Shown piece by piece: positions 13,519 to 23,085 of a stretch of 64,000 nt of DNA. Below the pieces are notes generated by a model. It saw nothing but the letters and a program-made list of their open reading frames with translations, did no database searches and was not told the DNA's origin. Positions within the stretch are counted from its first letter, which is position 1, and each line of letters begins with the position of its first letter. Location of the stretch: assembly GCF_014352855.1 (NCBI RefSeq), contig NZ_CP060697.1:868001-932000 (forward strand), in the 5' to 3' direction. The stretch is from Sphingomonas sabuli. GTDB taxonomy: Bacteria > Pseudomonadota > Alphaproteobacteria > Sphingomonadales > Sphingomonadaceae. The position numbers were made by a program, and so were the translations under genes.

Positions 13519-13920
13519 ATGCAGTTCTGGGTCTACATCCTCAAATGCCGTGACGGCTCCTATTATACGGGGCACACCGACGATCTCGATCACCGAATCG
13601 GACAGCACATTGTCGGCCAGGCGTCCGACTGGACGCGTCGGCGCCTTCCGGTCGAACTGGTCTGGTGCGAAGCGGTTTCGTCCCGGTTGGAAGCCCTCGA
13701 AGCGGAGCGACGTATCAAGCCCTGGTCGCGTGCAAAGAAGGAAGGGTTGATCGCCCGTGACTGGGCTCGCGTGTCCCACTTCGCGCGACCGCCCCACGAG
13801 CGCCCCTCGACTTCGCTCGGGACGAACGGGGCTGTTGCTGCGGCTCCACCAACTTCGTTCGTGTCGACCGAAGTCGAGACGCGCAGCCCCTCTCGCGGAA
13901 CCGAAGGGCAGACCCCATGA
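13519..13920 (+). CDS. GIY-YIG endonuclease domain protein (single domain), C-terminus built from a palindromic element
   Basis: This 133-aa protein has a single GIY-YIG domain in residues ~1-80. It carries the motif pair WVYILKCRDGSYYTGHT (VYI...YTG), the conserved Arg in DDLDHRIGQH and the catalytic Glu region LEALEAERRIKPWSRAKKEG. Residues 95-122 (RPSTSLGTN ... SFVSTEVETR) come from palindromic copy C, so the natural C-terminus was replaced or extended by the repeat. The stop overlaps the dnaG start (ATGA). I take ATG 13519; a TTG one codon upstream is possible. The gene interrupts the usual yqeY-dnaG order, and repeat arms lie on both sides. A role in nicking or spreading the repeats is an inference. 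Confidence 0.88.
   Translation: MQFWVYILKCRDGSYYTGHTDDLDHRIGQHIVGQASDWTRRRLPVELVWCEAVSSRLEALEAERRIKPWSRAKKEGLIARDWARVSHFARPPHERPSTSLGTNGAVAAAPPTSFVSTEVETRSPSRGTEGQTP
13801..13883. repeat. Palindromic REPIN-like element, copy C (3' end of the GIY-YIG gene)
   Basis: The left arm at 13801-13828 is the exact inverse of the solitary arm at 13477-13504. The spacer at 13829-13855 is 27 bp. The right arm at 13856-13883 is a diverged version (about 23 of 28 positions). Unit size is 83 bp as in copy A, and the same reading frame is used. Confidence 0.82.
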
Positions 13921-15770
13921 CCCTCTCCCCCGCCTGGCTGGACGAACTCCGTGCCCGCACCTTGCTGTCCTCGGTCATCGCCCCGTCGGTGAAGCTCATT
14001 CGCGCCGGGCGGGAGTTCAAGGCCTGTTGCCCGTTCCACAATGAAAAGACGCCCAGTTTCACGATCAACGACGAAAAGGGCTTCTACCATTGCTTCGGCT
14101 GCGGCGCGCACGGGGACGCGATCAGCTTTCTGGTCGACAATCGCGGCCTGCCGTTCATGGACGCGGTCAAGGAATTGGCGGGCAAGGCGGGGATGGACGT
14201 CCCCGCGCCCGATCCCCGGGCCCGCGAACGGTCGGAGCGCGCCGCCGACCTGACCGACGTCATGGCCGCGTGCCAGCGCTGGTTCGCTGAACAGCTGCAC
14301 GGCATCGATGGCGCCGCTGCCCGCGACTATCTTGCCGCGCGCGGGATCAGCGGGGCGCAGGTCACGCGTTTCGGCATCGGCCTCGCCCCCGACAATCGCG
14401 GCGCGCTCAAGCGCGCGCTGGCCGACCTGGGCGAGGACAAGCTCGTCGAAACCGGCATGCTGATTCGGCCGGAGGACGGCGACCGCGCCACCTACGACCG
14501 CTTCCGCGGCCGGCTGATGATCCCCATCCGCGACCAGCGCGGGCGGGTCATCGCCTTCGGCGGGCGAATCCTGGGCGAGGGCGAACCCAAATATCTCAAT
14601 TCCCCCGACACGCCGCTCTTCGACAAGGGCCGCACGCTCTACAATATCGACCGTGCCGGCCCCGCCAGCCGTCAGGCACGGCGGCTGATCGTGGTCGAAG
14701 GCTATATGGACGTCATCGGCCTCGACCGGGCCGGCATCGGCGAGGTGGTCGCCCCCAACGGCACTGCGGTTACCGAAGCGCAACTGGAGCGGATGTGGCG
14801 GCTCGAACCCGCGCCGATCCTGTGCTTCGACGGCGACGCCGCGGGCCGCAAGGCGGCGATCCGCGCCGCCACGCGCGCCCTGCCCCACCTTGGCCCCGAG
14901 CGCACCTTGCGCTTCGTCGAGCTGCCCGCCGGACAGGATCCCGACGACCTCGTCCGTTCCGGCGGCCGGCAGGCGGTGGAGGACCTGCTCGCCAGCCCCG
15001 AACCGCTCGACCAGCGGCTGTGGCGGCACGAACGCGATGCCCAGCCCCTGACCACCCCCGAAGCGCGCGCCGGCCTGCGCCAGCGGCTGGTCGAACATGC
15101 CCAGTCGATCGGCGATCCGGAGCTTCGCCGCCTGTACCGCGACCAGTGGCTCAACCAGTTCAACGCCGAATTCGGCGCGGTCCGCTACGCCTCCCCGACC
15201 GGTCAGCGGCGCCCGCAGAACCGCTTCGACAAGCGCACCGGCCGCTGGCTCCCCCCGGCCCCGCCGGCCAGCGCCGCCGCCCGCCGCATCGGCCGCGGCG
15301 GCATCGACACCGCCACCGCCCGGGCGCTGGTCCACGGCTTCGCGCTTTATCCCGAAGCGCTGCCCGCGCACGTCGAGCAGCTTGCCCACCTGCCGATCGC
15401 CGACAAGGCCCTCTCGGCCCTGCGCGACCGCATCGTCGACGCGGCCCTTGCGGAACCGGCGCTTGATCGGCAGAAGCTCGCCACCATATTGCAGGCAGCC
15501 GGAGCGGCCGCGGCCCTTGACCAGGCGCGCCAAACCGGCGGAATCGGCTTTTCCTTCACCCGCAGCGATACCGCGCCGGACCGCGCGGTTCGCGACCTCG
15601 GGATCGCGATCGACGCGCTCTCGGCGGAGGAAGAAATCGGTGCGGCTCTCGACGAGGCCACCGAGCGCTTGCAGGCCGGCGAAGACACGGCGTTCGACGA
15701 GCAGCAGCGGCTGCACGGCGAGCGGGAGAGAATCATGCAACGGCTGGCGTCCCTCGCCGGCACCGATTAA
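13917..15770 (+). CDS. dnaG: DNA primase
   Basis: This 617-aa protein synthesises RNA primers at the replication fork. The N-terminal zinc-binding domain has [12 protein letters not shown] and the second metal pair in [14 protein letters not shown]. The catalytic core follows with [20 protein letters not shown] and the TOPRIM motifs VVEGYMDVI and [14 protein letters not shown]-terminal helicase-interaction region ends the protein. The ATG at 13917 overlaps the GIY-YIG stop, so DnaG translation initiation now lies in sequence reached by ribosomes leaving that gene. Confidence 0.97.
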   Translation: MTLSPAWLDELRARTLLSSVIAPSVKLIRAGREFKACCPFHNEKTPSFTINDEKGFYHCFGCGAHGDAISFLVDNRGLPFMDAVKELAGKAGMDVPAPDPRARERSERAADLTDVMAACQRWFAEQLHGIDGAAARDYLAARGISGAQVTRFGIGLAPDNRGALKRALADLGEDKLVETGMLIRPEDGDRATYDRFRGRLMIPIRDQRGRVIAFGGRILGEGEPKYLNSPDTPLFDKGRTLYNIDRAGPASRQARRLIVVEGYMDVIGLDRAGIGEVVAPNGTAVTEAQLERMWRLEPAPILCFDGDAAGRKAAIRAATRALPHLGPERTLRFVELPAGQDPDDLVRSGGRQAVEDLLASPEPLDQRLWRHERDAQPLTTPEARAGLRQRLVEHAQSIGDPELRRLYRDQWLNQFNAEFGAVRYASPTGQRRPQNRFDKRTGRWLPPAPPASAAARRIGRGGIDTATARALVHGFALYPEALPAHVEQLAHLPIADKALSALRDRIVDAALAEPALDRQKLATILQAAGAAAALDQARQTGGIGFSFTRSDTAPDRAVRDLGIAIDALSAEEEIGAALDEATERLQAGEDTAFDEQQRLHGERERIMQRLASLAGTD

Positions 15771-15781
15771 CGGCGAACCCG

Positions 15782-17824
<2,043 letters not shown>

Positions 17825-18078
17825 CCCAGTGGCCGAGCGCAGCGCCGCCGACGCGTAGCGTCGCCGAAGCAGCGCGAAGAGACCACGCAGCGCCCGGCCG
17901 ACGACCGCCGCAGGCGCGTCGATCGACGTCACGGGCCGCCCCGTGACGCTATCCCAGTGGCCGAGCGCAGCGCCGCCGACGCGTAGCGTCGCCGAAGCAG
18001 CGCGAAGAGACCACGCAGCGCGCGGCCGACGACCGCCGCAGGCGCGTCGATCGACGTCACGGGCCGCCCCGTGACGTC
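17825..18078. repeat. 128-bp tandem duplication with hairpins downstream of rpoD
   Basis: Copies at 17825-17952 and 17953-18078 are near-identical; I see one internal mismatch (cagcgcccgg versus cagcgcgcgg). Each copy holds CGACGC-GTA-GCGTCG and a longer hairpin of CGTCACGGG / CCCGTGACG with a 4-base loop (17927-17948 and 18055-18076). The first copy begins one base after the rpoD stop codon. No T-tract follows either hairpin. No gene is supported in 17825-18175. Confidence 0.9.
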
Positions 18079-18101
18079 CTCCGCCATTGATCGAAAACTC
18101 C

Positions 18102-18129
18102 CGCTCCTCCCGGACGAAGTCGAGCGCCG
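18102..18129. repeat. Decayed right arm of the palindromic element
   Basis: About 22 of 28 positions agree with the right arm found at 12270-12297 and 13477-13504, including the uninterrupted core CGAAGTCGAG. It lies just after the tandem duplication. No partner arm is visible. Confidence 0.5.
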
Positions 18130-18175
18130 CTCACTCCCCATTCACCCCCGACCCCGGTAGGAAAGCACCGACGCG

Positions 18176-18898
18176 ATGCCCGCCTACCGTACCCCCTCGT
18201 CCCACGAACGCCCGCCGCGCAGCCGCCGCGCTACCGGCCTTGCGCTGGCGTTGGGCATCAACCTGCTGCTGCTCCTCGCGCTGCTGCGGCTGGGCGCGAT
18301 CCCGCTGCCCGGGGCGCCGGCGGTCAACCCGCTGGTGATCGACTTCATCAACGCCCCCGCGCCCGCGCCGGCGCCCGCGCCCGCACGCCGGGCCATGCCC
18401 AGCCCCGCCGCCCCCGCGGCGGCCGAGCCGCGTCCGGTCGCCCCGCGCCCGCGCATCGCGCTGCCGGCCCGGCCCAGCCCGTCGCGCCAGCGCCCGGTCG
18501 ACGTCCTCTATCTCAGCAAGGATGAGCTTGCCGCCGCCGATATCGGCGCGATGGCGAAGTCCGCGGGCTCCGGCGCCGCGTCGGACAGCGAGGAGCTTGG
18601 CCGCGCCCCCAACGGCGAACTGCTCTACGCCGCCGAATGGGCGCGGGAGCCGACCGCGGCGGAACTGGGCGGCTACCTGCCGAAGAACGCGCAGCCCGGC
18701 ACCGGGCTGGTCGCCTGCCGCACCATCCCCGGCAACCGGGTCGAGGATTGCATCGAGATCGAAAGCCGCCCCGCCAGCTCTCAGCTCGCCCGAGCCGTCC
18801 GCCAGGCCGCCTGGCAATTCCGCGTGAGGCCGCCAAGGAAGAACGGCAAGGAGCTGGTGGGGTCGTGGGTGCGGATCAGGATTGATTATTTAAGGTGA
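18176..18898 (+). CDS. TonB-like periplasm-spanning protein (Pro/Ala-rich)
   Basis: This 240-aa protein has an N-terminal membrane helix (GLALALGINLLLLLALLRLG) preceded by Arg residues, then a Pro/Ala tract (NAPAPAPAPAPAPARR and more) that could span the periplasm. The globular C-terminus ends in a beta-strand pattern (GSWVRIRIDYLR) after a Cys pair (LVACRTIPGNRVEDCIEI). The layout is that of TonB-type energy transducers, but I see no ExbB/ExbD genes nearby and the C-terminal match is weak. The TonB relation is therefore an inference. Confidence 0.6.
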   Translation: MPAYRTPSSHERPPRSRRATGLALALGINLLLLLALLRLGAIPLPGAPAVNPLVIDFINAPAPAPAPAPARRAMPSPAAPAAAEPRPVAPRPRIALPARPSPSRQRPVDVLYLSKDELAAADIGAMAKSAGSGAASDSEELGRAPNGELLYAAEWAREPTAAELGGYLPKNAQPGTGLVACRTIPGNRVEDCIEIESRPASSQLARAVRQAAWQFRVRPPRKNGKELVGSWVRIRIDYLR

Positions 18899-19027
18899 GG
18901 GGGGCTTCGAAAATGCGGCGGGCCCCGTTTGTACACCTGCGGCCTATCGCAGTTTGGCGCATACACACCGCGGGCTCGGCTCGATTAACTATAACGATTA
19001 GCGGAATAGGGTATTAGCGATTGTCTC

Positions 19028-20586
19028 ATGCTCAAAGATCAACAAACCCAAGAGCTGTGCACCCTGCGCCTAAGGTTAGAACATGATTTGCAGTCCGTAG
19101 ATGACGAGCGATTTCAAATAGCGATCTATGCAATAGACGCGCTTCAAAACAGTCTGGAAGCTATAGCTGGACCCATTCTGAATTACTCTTACCCAAGAGA
19201 AGCAATTGGTGCAAAGATACCGTCGCCTTCAGCTATCTATCCTTGGGAACTGGAGACACTAGCTAATGAAGCATTAGCTCAGCCATATCGCCGATTTGGA
19301 TTTTTCCCGAACCCAAGCTTAAATTGTTCAAATTACGCGTCTGTCGCAAATTTAGTAAACATCCTCCGAGAAGTCGAGAACTTGGAGTATGTGGAGTCTG
19401 GTATTCCGGTCTTGAAGGAAATGTACCGAATTGCTGGTAGACAATTTGAATGGCAGACAGGATTCTTCAATAAGACTGCTTTATACAGGTCGGGTTATAT
19501 TTTTGGCGGGAGTGAGTGTTCACGTGCCTTGATAGATAAAACCGGATTTGAGTTTAATGATTTGTCTTATTGTGGCTTTTGCATTTCGCGTCCTTGATGG
19601 GTTCTTCTAGGCTTGGTCGGAAAACGCCATTCAGCGAGGTCGGCATAAGCAACCACCTCCGCGATTCTGTCCTCGACCTAATTAGCCTCCCCATTGATGA
19701 AGCAAGAACGGTGGCGAGGAAGCAGCGCACTGGTTGGCCGTGGATAGCTTATCGGCCCAGTATATTGAGGCAGTTTCCATGTTTACAACTGCGATATACA
19801 GGTCAGCAAATCATTTCGCCACTACCGAGTTTGATATTACATAGGCTGACGTCTGGAACCTTTTATGATGTAATCTCTGATCGGGGAGAGGTTCGAAATG
19901 AGATCGGACAGCGCTTCGAATCCTATTGCGCAAATCTTCTCAACTTGACACACAAATCATTGCCATCATCGAGTGAGTTTAGCTACTCCACGCCAAAGGG
20001 CGAAATACGTACTCCTGACATACTCATTGGTGAAAGCAATTCACGTTGGGCCCTGATTGAATGCAAAGCTACCCGTATGTCTTTTCCTGCAAAGTATAGT
20101 GACAAATACGAAGAAGAGCGGGGTTATGATGACATTGCCAAGGCTGTCTTCCAAATTTGACGCTTTGCGTGTCATTGTAGACTTGGAATAGCGCCGGACA
20201 ACCTTGAAGCGGGATGTGTTGGGGTGGCTTTGACGCTAGACAACTGGATGCTGATGGGCTCGGGAGCAATTTATGATAAAGTTTATAGGGTTGCGCGCGA
20301 GCTAGCGCTGACCAAGGAGCCGCGTATTCTACCCAAAGATCAAATCCCGGTTGTGTTTTGTCAGGTTTCTGAATGGGAAGGCATACTGACGACGACGACG
20401 ACGGAGGGGTTAAGTTTTGCTATTAAGGCGGCCGCGACTGAGAAGTACGATGGTTGGATGTTATCCTCGATACCTATGCCAGAGGTGTTGAGAAAAAGGT
20501 ATCGCTATCCATTTCGTGATTTGAATGCGGTTGTGCCGTGGTGGCATAACTTTCGGAGCCGATTGGATCTGTCAAAGGATGCATAA
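19028..20586 (+). pseudogene. Broken gene for a PD-(D/E)XK-nuclease-like protein in an AT-rich island
   Basis: Three open pieces line up as one ~520-codon gene. Piece 1 (19028-19597) is in one frame. Piece 2 (about 19600-20160) is in another, so at least one frameshift lies near 19570-19610. Piece 3 continues piece 2 in the same frame after a TGA at 20158-20160: ...DIAKAVFQI-stop-RFACHCRLGI. Piece 2 carries a nuclease-like motif, TPDILIGESNSRWALIECKA, with Asp and Glu-x-Lys spaced as in PD-(D/E)XK enzymes. Codon use and GC (well below the neighbours) indicate horizontal transfer. Trp (TGG to TGA) is the likely original residue at the stop. The N-terminal third has no recognised domain. Confidence 0.72.
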
Positions 20587-21106
20587 TCCCGCGATCCGAT
20601 GAGGCTTCGATAAAGTTAGTTGCCTGCTTGATTACCCATTTTTATGATTGCGGCAGAATCCGAGAGTTTTGTATTGCATACGAAGAACATGCTGCAGATT
20701 TTGTTCCAAGAGCGCCAAAATTCCTCCCTGCCTCAATTTCACCGGATATCTTGGCCCGCAACCATTGGCTTTTTCGTGCGGTAAAGCCGTCACGGGAGTA
20801 AATCCCGTGACGTCGAACGTGTCGCGCGGCGCGGCTGAAGCCGCTTGCTCGCACGCCGGCCGGCATGCGCTGGCTCTCAGCCAAGTAGTCTTGGCTTCGG
20901 CAGCTTATGCTTTCCTACACACCCCATTTCATGCTTCGCTTGGCGAATGCACCTCAGCCATCCACGCGCGCGGCATCCTGGGATCGTCGCCGCGCCATCC
21001 CTCCCCGCAATCCCCGCGCCGCCCGCACCCGCCCTCGCGTGCGCGCGCGTAGTGAGTGCGACTTTTGTGACTTTTGGCCGGTCCGCCGCTCGCGATTTGA
21101 CTCTGC
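20587..21106. other. Long intergenic region with a hairpin array
   Basis: No gene is supported here. The left ~180 bp are still AT-rich and belong to the island. From 20788 several inverted repeats follow closely: a 10-bp stem at 20788-20812, GCGGCT-GA-AGCCGC, a GCCGGCCGGC-centred dyad and GCCAAG-TAGT-CTTGGC. After ~20910 the sequence is normal high-GC spacer. Confidence 0.6.
20788..20812. repeat. 10-bp-stem hairpin sharing its core with the rpoD-downstream repeats
   Basis: CGTCACGGGA and TCCCGTGACG flank GTAAA. The nine-base core CGTCACGGG / CCCGTGACG is the same as in both hairpins at 17927-17948 and 18055-18076, and the adjoining GTCGA is also shared. This copy marks the right flank of the AT-rich island. 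Confidence 0.75.
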
Positions 21107-21120
21107 GCTACATTTGTAGC
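21107..21120. promoter_or_regulatory. BlaI/MecI-like operator
   Basis: GCTACA and TGTAGC flank TT, a perfect dyad 36 bp before the start codon at 21157. BlaI/MecI-type repressors bind TACA/TGTA dyads of this kind. No blaI gene is in the window, so the cognate regulator would act in trans. Confidence 0.5.
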
Positions 21121-21156
21121 ACTCCTGCGTCGTCATTCAGTCGAACGAGGTGTCTT

Positions 21157-21756
21157 ATGCGTGTCCTGCTTCCCCTGCTCGCCAGTCTTGCCGCCGCCGC
21201 CGCGGTCCCCGCGCTTGCCGCGGCCGCCGGCAGTTCGGACGGCGACGCCAGCTACGTCTATCTCGCCGATGGCGGGGATGAGGTGGTGATGAGCGGCAAC
21301 GGCACCGATCTTGGGCACGCCCGCACCTTCCGCGCCGGCAAGGGCCCGCTGCTCTACATCCGCCGCGACGGCGCCGCTTACGTCATCCGCGACGCCGCCT
21401 TGCTCGACCAGGCGCGCGCGATCATGGCGCCGCAAAACGACCTTGGCCGGCGTCAGGGCGCGCTTGGCGAAGAACAGGCTAAGCTGGGCGAAAAGCAGGC
21501 GGCCTTGGGTACGGAGCAGGGGCGGCTGGGCAGCCGGATGGCGACCGCCACCGTCGCCGACATGGTCCGCCTTGGCGAAGAACAGTCGCGCCTGGCCGAA
21601 CAGCAAACGGCGCTTGGCCGGCAACAGGCGGCGCTGGGCAACCGGCAGGCCGCGATGGGCAGCGAACAGGCGCGCCTCGCCCGCGAAGCGCAGCCGCGGT
21701 TCAACGCCCTGCTCGCCGAAGCGATCAGGCGCGGCGCCGCGCAGCGGGTCGACTGA
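21157..21756 (+). CDS. Secreted coiled-coil protein with LGxxQ heptads (resembles C-terminal part of BlaR1/M56-type proteins)
   Basis: This 199-aa protein starts at ATG 21157 with a clear signal peptide (RVLLPLLASLAAAAAVPALA, cleavage near AAA). Residues ~35-80 are a small beta domain (YVYLADGGDEVVMSGNGTDL ... GPLLYIRRDGAAYVIRD). The rest is a regular coiled coil of units such as LGEEQAKLGEKQAALGTEQ, repeated about nine times. Similar LGEEQ repeats occur at the C-terminal ends of M56 metallopeptidase (BlaR1-like) proteins of sphingomonads; here the peptidase part is absent. With the BlaI-like operator this suggests membership of that regulon. The role is unknown. Confidence 0.68.
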   Translation: MRVLLPLLASLAAAAAVPALAAAAGSSDGDASYVYLADGGDEVVMSGNGTDLGHARTFRAGKGPLLYIRRDGAAYVIRDAALLDQARAIMAPQNDLGRRQGALGEEQAKLGEKQAALGTEQGRLGSRMATATVADMVRLGEEQSRLAEQQTALGRQQAALGNRQAAMGSEQARLAREAQPRFNALLAEAIRRGAAQRVD

Positions 21757-21881
21757 CCCCGCCGGGCTCGCCATGCCCCGGCCCCGGCTTCGGCCGGTTG
21801 GCCGGGTCGCCGGTGGGCCCGACCGCGAAGGTCAGGGTACAGGCGGGGGCGGGACGCACATGGCGCCCCGCCCCGCTTAGC

Positions 21882-22406
21882 CTAGACCGAGGCGGTGCGC
21901 GCCCGGGTGGCGTTGTGGCCGCCGTTGCGGAACAGGATCTCGCGCGCCTCGTCCGGCGATCCGTTGCCCTTCTCGCTGTCGACCGACACGAAGATGCCGC
22001 CGTCGTTGATGCGCTCTTCGTAATAGGCCGCGTCGTCGTCCTCGACGCCATGGTCGCTCAACAGGCCGACCAGGCCGCCGGTGATGGCGCCGGCACCGGC
22101 GCCGATCGCGGCCGCGCCGGGAATGGCGGCGGAAGCGATGGCTCCGGCGGCAACGAACGGACCGACGCCCGGAATGGCCAGGGCCGCAATGCCCAGCAAC
22201 GTGCCGCCGACCGCGCCGCCGATGGCGCCCTTGACCGCGCCGCCTTCGTCGAGGCCGTCGCCGTCACTATCGGCGTCGACCTGCTCGCCATGCTGGCCGA
22301 TGATGGAAATGGACTGTTCGTCGAAACCGGCGCTGCGCAGTTCGGAAACGGCGGCCTGTGCTTCGTCGCTGCTGTCGAACACGGCGGATACGGTGCGGTC
22401 ACTCAT
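21882..22406 (-). CDS. General-stress-type protein with YflT/GsiB-like N-terminus and glycine-zipper core
   Basis: This 174-aa protein begins TVSAVFDSSDEAQAAVSELR, the pattern of heat-induced stress protein YflT-type domains (PF11181). A long Gly/Ala-rich hydrophobic middle follows (AIGGAVGGTLLGIAALAIPG and VGPFVAAGAIASAAIPGAAA) with alternating small residues, typical of glycine-zipper membrane or outer-membrane-associated stress proteins. The C-terminus (AYYEERINDGGIFVSVDSE) resembles the end of the same family. Function is not defined. Confidence 0.7.
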   Translation of the reverse strand: MSDRTVSAVFDSSDEAQAAVSELRSAGFDEQSISIIGQHGEQVDADSDGDGLDEGGAVKGAIGGAVGGTLLGIAALAIPGVGPFVAAGAIASAAIPGAAAIGAGAGAITGGLVGLLSDHGVEDDDAAYYEERINDGGIFVSVDSEKGNGSPDEAREILFRNGGHNATRARTASV

Positions 22407-22581
22407 GCTTACTCTCCCGATGGGATTGCGCCGACAACAGTCCGCCCGCGTAGCCGGTCAACAGTCGCGCCAAGGCTCCGTTCCGCCGCGCCCTGCCGAT
22501 TGTCGGCGCCGCGGCGGCGTCCCTTGATTTGGCCGGTGATGGGATTAGCCTCCGTCCCGCTTCAAGCGACGGGAGTTTGCC

Positions 22582-22821
22582 ATGCTCAAGAATGTCGGAC
22601 CGGAAGACCGCATCATGCGGATTGTCATCGGGATCGGGCTTGCCGTCCTGATCTTCGTCGGCGCGGTACAAGGCACCGCGGCGATCATCGTCGGCCTGCT
22701 TGCCGCCGTGCTCATCGCCACCGGCCTGCTCGCGCGGTGCCCGGCGTACAAGCTCGCCAACATCGACACGTCGGTGCAGGAACAGTCCTATTCGACCACG
22801 GACGACCGCTCCGGGCTTTAA
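22582..22821 (+). CDS. DUF2892 (YgaP-like) membrane protein
   Basis: This 79-aa protein has the DUF2892 layout: an N-terminal MLKNVGPEDRIMRIVIGIGL, two membrane helices and a Cys-containing loop LLARCPAYKLANIDT. It starts 5 bp after a GGGAG ribosome-binding site. The family is the membrane anchor found C-terminal to rhodanese domains in YgaP, here as a stand-alone protein of unknown role. Confidence 0.82.
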   Translation: MLKNVGPEDRIMRIVIGIGLAVLIFVGAVQGTAAIIVGLLAAVLIATGLLARCPAYKLANIDTSVQEQSYSTTDDRSGL

Positions 22822-23085
22822 GGGCCTGCGGGACGATCGGGCATTTTAACCATGTCCGCTCACGCTTGGCTAACCCGCTGGGCGCAAACGGGGACTCAGG
22901 CGGCGTCGCTGAACTTTAGCGAGCTCCGGCGGCGTCGCCACCCCCTCTGAACAGCCGCGGCGAAGCGGCGCTGCGGCGCTCGGCCACCGGCTCGCCATTG
23001 GGGCTTCGGCCCGGAACGGCTCGCCACCGCCGTCCATCTGTGCTTGGGCGTCAACGATGACGTCCGCCCCGTATCGCACCGCCCG
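22822..23085. other. Intergenic segment with a degenerate repeat
   Basis: This stretch before rsmB holds no supported gene. On the minus strand the part around 22940-22990 reads GGTGGCCGAGCGC and continues GC-rich in a way reminiscent of the start of the 128-bp repeat after rpoD (AGTGGCCGAGCGC). The likeness is short and may be chance. Confidence 0.3.

Noticed and set aside
13590..15740. Open frame of 716 codons on the minus strand opposite dnaG
   Set aside because: Antisense shadow of dnaG. It reads through palindromic copy C only because the element is open on both strands.
18899..19027. Possible tRNA or attachment site at the left border of the AT-rich island
   Set aside because: No cloverleaf and no direct repeat of this stretch was found at the right border.
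20388..20404. Run of ACG triplets in the broken island gene
   Set aside because: A short five-unit microsatellite that codes for Thr; too short to be called a feature.
20648..21052. Open frame of 134 codons between the island and the coiled-coil gene
   Set aside because: It runs through the hairpin array, has mixed composition and no ribosome-binding site or family match.
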